From: Isochrysis galbana
Taxonomy: Eukaryota; Haptophyta; Isochrysidales; Isochrysidaceae
NCBI GenBank assembly: GCA_018136815.1
Contig: CM030931.1
Span: 9,114,989-9,178,988 of the forward strand
Reading direction: 5' to 3'
Length of the DNA: 64,000 bases
Shown: positions 60,101 to 64,000 of the stretch, piece by piece
Numbering within the stretch: position 1 is the first letter of the stretch
Layout of the letters: every line of letters begins with the position of its first letter
Made by a program: the position numbers and the translations under genes
Notes under the pieces: generated by a model
Seen by the model: only the letters and a program-made list of their open reading frames with translations
The model's database searches: none
What the model was told of the DNA's origin: nothing

Positions 60101-63100
60101 GCCGCACCCGCTGCGGCGGCCGCCATAGCGGAGAAGGCTGAAACTGCCTGTGGTAAATCGCCATTGAAATGATCGCCCGAACTGTCACGAGATCGCAAAA
60201 GATCGCTTGCTAGGGCGTTCCCATCGCCACCATATCCTGCCCGCACCTCCCCCTCCACCGCCACTCCGTCTGGCCATCCGCCGCCCGCTACCGACCATTG
60301 CGTACCATCCCAGCTTGTGTCAGCCCACATCGGTGGTGCAGAAGGTGGTGGTGGGTCGGGAGGCGGATCCGGATCAGGGGGATCAGAGGGGTGCAAGATC
60401 GAAACTGTGAAATGAATGCCAGCTGTCAAAAGTGAGCGCCTTCCGGGCGCTCCTCCGACCGCCGAGCTTCGTTGGCTCGCGGAGGGATCGGCGCCATCGT
60501 CCCCTGCCCATAGTTGTTGAGGCAATCCCTGAATGCCTATCTCAAGCGCACCCATCCTCGCCAACAAGAGCAGATTTCCGCGTCTAGCAGAGGTTGCACC
60601 ACCTGCTGACGCCGAGCTTGCACCTCCGTCAGCGGCGCCGCTAGTAGAAATAACGAAAGTGGACCGAACTGGTGTGAATGGTTTAATTGGCCCGCCAGTC
60701 ATAGCCTTTTGGGAATTGAGCCACCGCAAGCGTGAGAGCCGCCAGCCGTCGGAGTCACCACGGTCCGTCAGCGGAGGCCCGCGTATTGTAAGGTGTAGTG
60801 GTACGCGTACGCGAGCCAGGGATGGCAAAGCAGCCATTCCCGCCATTCCGAATCCGATGTTGGATGCCATGTCGCCTTCGTCGTAGGTGCTGCTTCCTTG
60901 CTCTGTGATCGATTCGTCGTAGCTCGTGCCATATTCCGTATCGCCAAAGTTGCCGCCGTGGGTACCAACATCAGAAGCCGCAGCGCCTCGAGCGTGGCTG
61001 TTTCTGACCACGCCGTCGTCATTGGCTTGGAATCTGCGGGACCCACCACCAACCAGAAGAGTGAGCTCAATTTCACCCTCCACGCTCGCGCCCACATCTT
61101 GTGGAGCTTGCAATCCCATCCAAAGTGCACGTACGCAGCCCCGTCGGACTCGCGGGAAAAATTGAAGAGCAGCCCCGGCATGCGATAGGCCACGTAGATT
61201 GAATGCATCAAGGAGCGGCACTTGGTTGACTTTTTGAGTCGCAGTGGGTTCGGTCTTGCCTAATGCACTCTGGGCAGCAATTTTGGCAAGGATGGTATGG
61301 CCATTCAACGAGGCATTGAGGATGGTGGTGGCAACTGAGTGCGACCACACTCCAAGTTGGAAGGTATAGTATTCGCCAGGCCGAACAGTATCGACGACTG
61401 CATCATCGCCGATGCTAGAGATCCATGGCAAGAGCGGCGTAGCGGTATCAGGCATGGGTGAAGCCGCTCCAACGTTGCGCACCCATCGCCTGCTCCAGCG
61501 GAGCGGCAACTCGCAATTTGACCGCAGCGGATTCTTGCGGGACTCGGCGAACACGAGCACAGCCGGAATTGCAATAGATGTTCCTACTTTTGTAGGCCTC
61601 GCTGTGTCAGTTTCGCCTAATCTTGTTGGGAACGTCCGGACGGTGGCGGCACTGGCGGAGGCGGGTCCAACATGGCTTTTGCCAGTATTGGTCTCCGTTT
61701 TGTTGAGAGGCTGCAGGTCAAGATATTCCTTCGGGTTTTCCGCACCTATCCCGCCGGTGCGATTAGAACTAGGTGCAAGGGCACGCGAGTTGTTGTTGCC
61801 TTGCATCGGAGTGGAATGAGGACGACTTCCAGAGCCCGAGCCAATGAAAGGATGGCGGTTCAAGTTAGTGCTTGAGTCCATCTCTTCCATGGAGACTCCT
61901 TTTATCTCGAGGGCCCGCATCCTCGCCTCTTCATTCACCTTGTTGTCTGCATATTCTTTCGATCCAGGCTGCGTTGGCAACACCTCAACACCCAACATTG
62001 CGGTTGCCGCGGCAAGTCGTATGGCTTCCGTAGCCGTGGCTGCCACGGACGCGCCAGGGGCCGCAGTAGCTCGAAGTAGCCCCTCGACTTCTAATTGACT
62101 TGCTGGCGCATTCATTCCAGTTGGAGCGTCGCGATGAGTCCGCGCCTGCAATGAGATGAGCCGGGCGTTAGGCAGTGACTGATTTGCGTACAGCTTTTCG
62201 ACTCGTGCTAGCCATTCAGAGCTTGGTGCACGGACTCCAGCTGCGACGTATCTAGGCCAGACTTTATTCGACGTGCGCTGCGGTTCTGCACCCTCATCAG
62301 AGACATTCTCTTCATGTGTGCGTGGAGAGTACGTCTCGCCCTCCAAGGTGGGATTCCAGGCGTCAGTCTCCCCCTCAGCTGCGCCTGCCTCATATGCTTG
62401 CCAAGAGCTCGAGCCTGCAGAGGCCTCATAAGTGACACCCGAAGCATCGTTGCGGGCGTCATACGCCTCCCAGCGAGCGCGGTGTGGGAGGTAATAGATA
62501 TAGTATTCGCCTGGCCCCCGCGACGCTTCAAAGGCGATCTCGGCGCTTTCTGCATTGGAAGTCGAGAGCAGAGCAATGTTGGGAAGTGGATCCCACCTCG
62601 AATAAAAGGAGTATGCGGTACCAAAGCCCCACTTAGCATATGACTGCTCCCCTTCACCCTCGCCCCACCCAGCCATCCACCCTCCTAGGCCACTGCTAGC
62701 TCCGTCCCATCCGCCCCCACCAGCCCCTGCTAATCTGTTGCCAATTCCTTCCCAGGTCCCGTCATCGCCCGTCATTGCCCATTGCTCGGTCTGACTTGCC
62801 AATGATCTTCGATCTCCCCTGCCGCTTTCATCAGTCCACGCGACGTCACCCTGAGGCGCAATCTCGCCGTAGGTTCCGCCGTAGGTGAGGGCGGCTTGGC
62901 CATCGGCCAAAAATCTGGGGTCGTCCTCGTCTTGCATGGTGGTGCTGGGACCACTGTAGCCAAGGCCACCGGCACGTTTCACGGAAATGGCGCTGGCATC
63001 GTTGTGTTCCTGTGCGATAGTGCCTTGCATGAGGTCGCCGTGCACCGTAGGTGGATCATCATCTTGCAAACGCCTTCCTCGGTGGGGATCAACTGCATCA

Positions 63101-64000
63101 GTACGTCCGGCTTTGACAACATTTGTCGCCGCCGGGATCAGCGTTGGGTCTGGAGCCACAAGGATCCCTCTGCTTGATGATGACGGGGACTCGCCATCAT
63201 GTGGGGCTGCAGTCGCAGCTACCTTCGCTGACCCTCTCCCCACCTCTATCTCAGTGGAAGGATTTGCATTTCGTCGCGACTTGCCACTTGCATTGGCGGC
63301 AAAAACCATCGGCAGACTTGGCTGGCGTGCGGCCGTCCTCACTGCGATTTTATATGCCTCTCCCTGCCGCCGGCTAGCTTCCAATGTTGCTGGTATTTTT
63401 GAAAATTCAATAGCCGGTACGAAGACAGAATGCAATGAGCCACTTCGTTGCCCATCAGTTGGGGCAAGACCTCTTCCTCGGCTATCGTGTGGAGGCACCA
63501 CCAGTAGGGTATTAGTGGCAGGTATGATCCGGGGTGCTTCTCTATTACTACGGAGTCCATCGTTGGCTCCGCCAAGTGGGGTCACAGCCCTGAGCTTGGT
63601 GTTCTGGGACAGCCCATGCACCCATGCGTTGGGTGCTTCAAGTGCTGGAATCTGGGCCATGCGCGGCTCGGCGACAGCCGTGAAGTGTGCTGATCCAGTC
63701 CCTTTCGCATCATCTACTACTGGTGCTCTAGTGTTCGCCGGCAAGGTGAAAGCGGGAACTGTCTCCGCTCTCATGGGCCGAGATGGAAACCTTTTCATGG
63801 GTGGTACCGTCGCTGCACGCAGCGACATGGGTCGAACGATCGCTGGCAGCGTCGCAGGAGAAGATATACTTGGCATCGAGTCTGCCGAACGAGTGCTAAC
63901 TCTGCTCGTATTGTGGTATTGGGCCCCTGAAGGTGGAGATGATGTGTCGGGCTTGTTGGGAGGCGGCGACGACGGCCATGGTGGATATGAGGATGAATGT
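57142..64000 (-). CDS. Giant glycoside-hydrolase-like protein (DUF6067-type domain), 5' end beyond the window
   Basis: Two exons in view: from the window edge to 58781, and 58633-57142, with a 147-bp intron (GTGAGT...TTCAG) splitting the Trp codon of RLANWYVEGVAAAL. At least 2,236 residues are encoded. The first 800 are low-complexity (Ala, Ser, Gly, Thr) with EYYIYYLPHRARWEAYDARN and a later GEYYTFQLGVWSHSVATTIL, beta-domain phrases of DUF6067/GH123-like proteins. After a second low-complexity and Pro-rich part, the barrel-like C-terminal region has VPSLNPYINYVQGDRTVFPL, LWALRSLGHEVLLPGNGGGD, SPCWQCPLSKG, LFLDLDALYYDGIGFSN, IDLHCGNNF, FPYVDSLWLGEGASYERDPA and YWLVEVSGIPFGQAGDTM. The DGIGF and LGEG acidic residues could be catalytic. 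It is probably a secreted or surface polysaccharide-active protein; the family name is from memory. Confidence 0.7.

Overview
The window is nuclear DNA from a eukaryote, most likely a unicellular alga or related protist. Genes carry short GT-AG introns of about 85-200 bp and lie on both strands. The proteins are eukaryotic: histone H3, SLU7, a NOM1/SGD1-like ribosome factor, a NASP-like histone chaperone, a MYST acetyltransferase and a HEI10-like meiotic RING protein. Two genes (a MATE transporter and a tandem-repeat beta protein) begin with signal-peptide-like leaders of the kind used for secondary plastids. A haptophyte or stramenopile is an inference, not something the sequence proves. The window contains one 100-N assembly gap.

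Layout. 1-0.7 kb: the 3' end of a fucosyltransferase-like gene. 1-3.9 kb: a non-LTR retrotransposon with a 17-bp target duplication inside an apparent host exon. 4-5.1 kb: histone H3 and a mitochondrial-type ferredoxin, divergently arranged. 6-7.5 kb: a hAT transposase remnant fused to a dispersed repeat. 8-14.3 kb: SLU7, a coiled-coil/PH-like protein and a HEI10/CCNB1IP1-like gene. 16.5-24.4 kb: a five-exon TerC gene, a NASP-like gene and a five-exon NOM1-like gene; the last two are divergent around a long CT microsatellite. 25-29.3 kb: a small cysteine-rich ORF, an Esa1/Tip60-type acetyltransferase interrupted by the gap, and a divergent Cet1-like (TTM-fold) protein. 30.6-32.2 kb: a TMEM181/Wntless-like membrane protein.

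From 32.4 to 40.1 kb lies a copia cluster: one nearly intact element (258-bp LTRs, TTGGG target duplication, one frameshift) nested in an inverted relative and surrounded by scrambled pieces. From 40.4 to 43 kb are two unusual host genes: a signal-bearing protein with two tandem beta domains, and a membrane-anchored protein built of Pro-Asp-centred repeats. From 43.5 to 46.9 kb is a nest of decayed transposons: a second LINE-family copy, an inverted-repeat element carrying a copy of the 3' end of the Cet1-like gene, a hAT-type element with 8-bp duplication, and a TA-flanked element with 21-bp perfect terminal repeats. From 47.4 to 54.2 kb are a glutathionyl-hydroquinone reductase, LTR-element gag remnants and a MATE transporter. 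After a chromovirus remnant and several repeat fields, 57.1-64 kb holds the C-terminal 2,200+ residues of a giant glycoside-hydrolase-like protein that runs off the window.

The genes are ordinary dispersed eukaryotic genes rather than an operon or pathway. H3, the NASP-like chaperone and the MYST acetyltransferase are functionally related, but their proximity may be chance. Exon structures given here were derived by hand from splice signals, reading phase and family homology; in the TerC, NASP, NOM1, TMEM181, MYST and reductase genes every junction keeps the frame.
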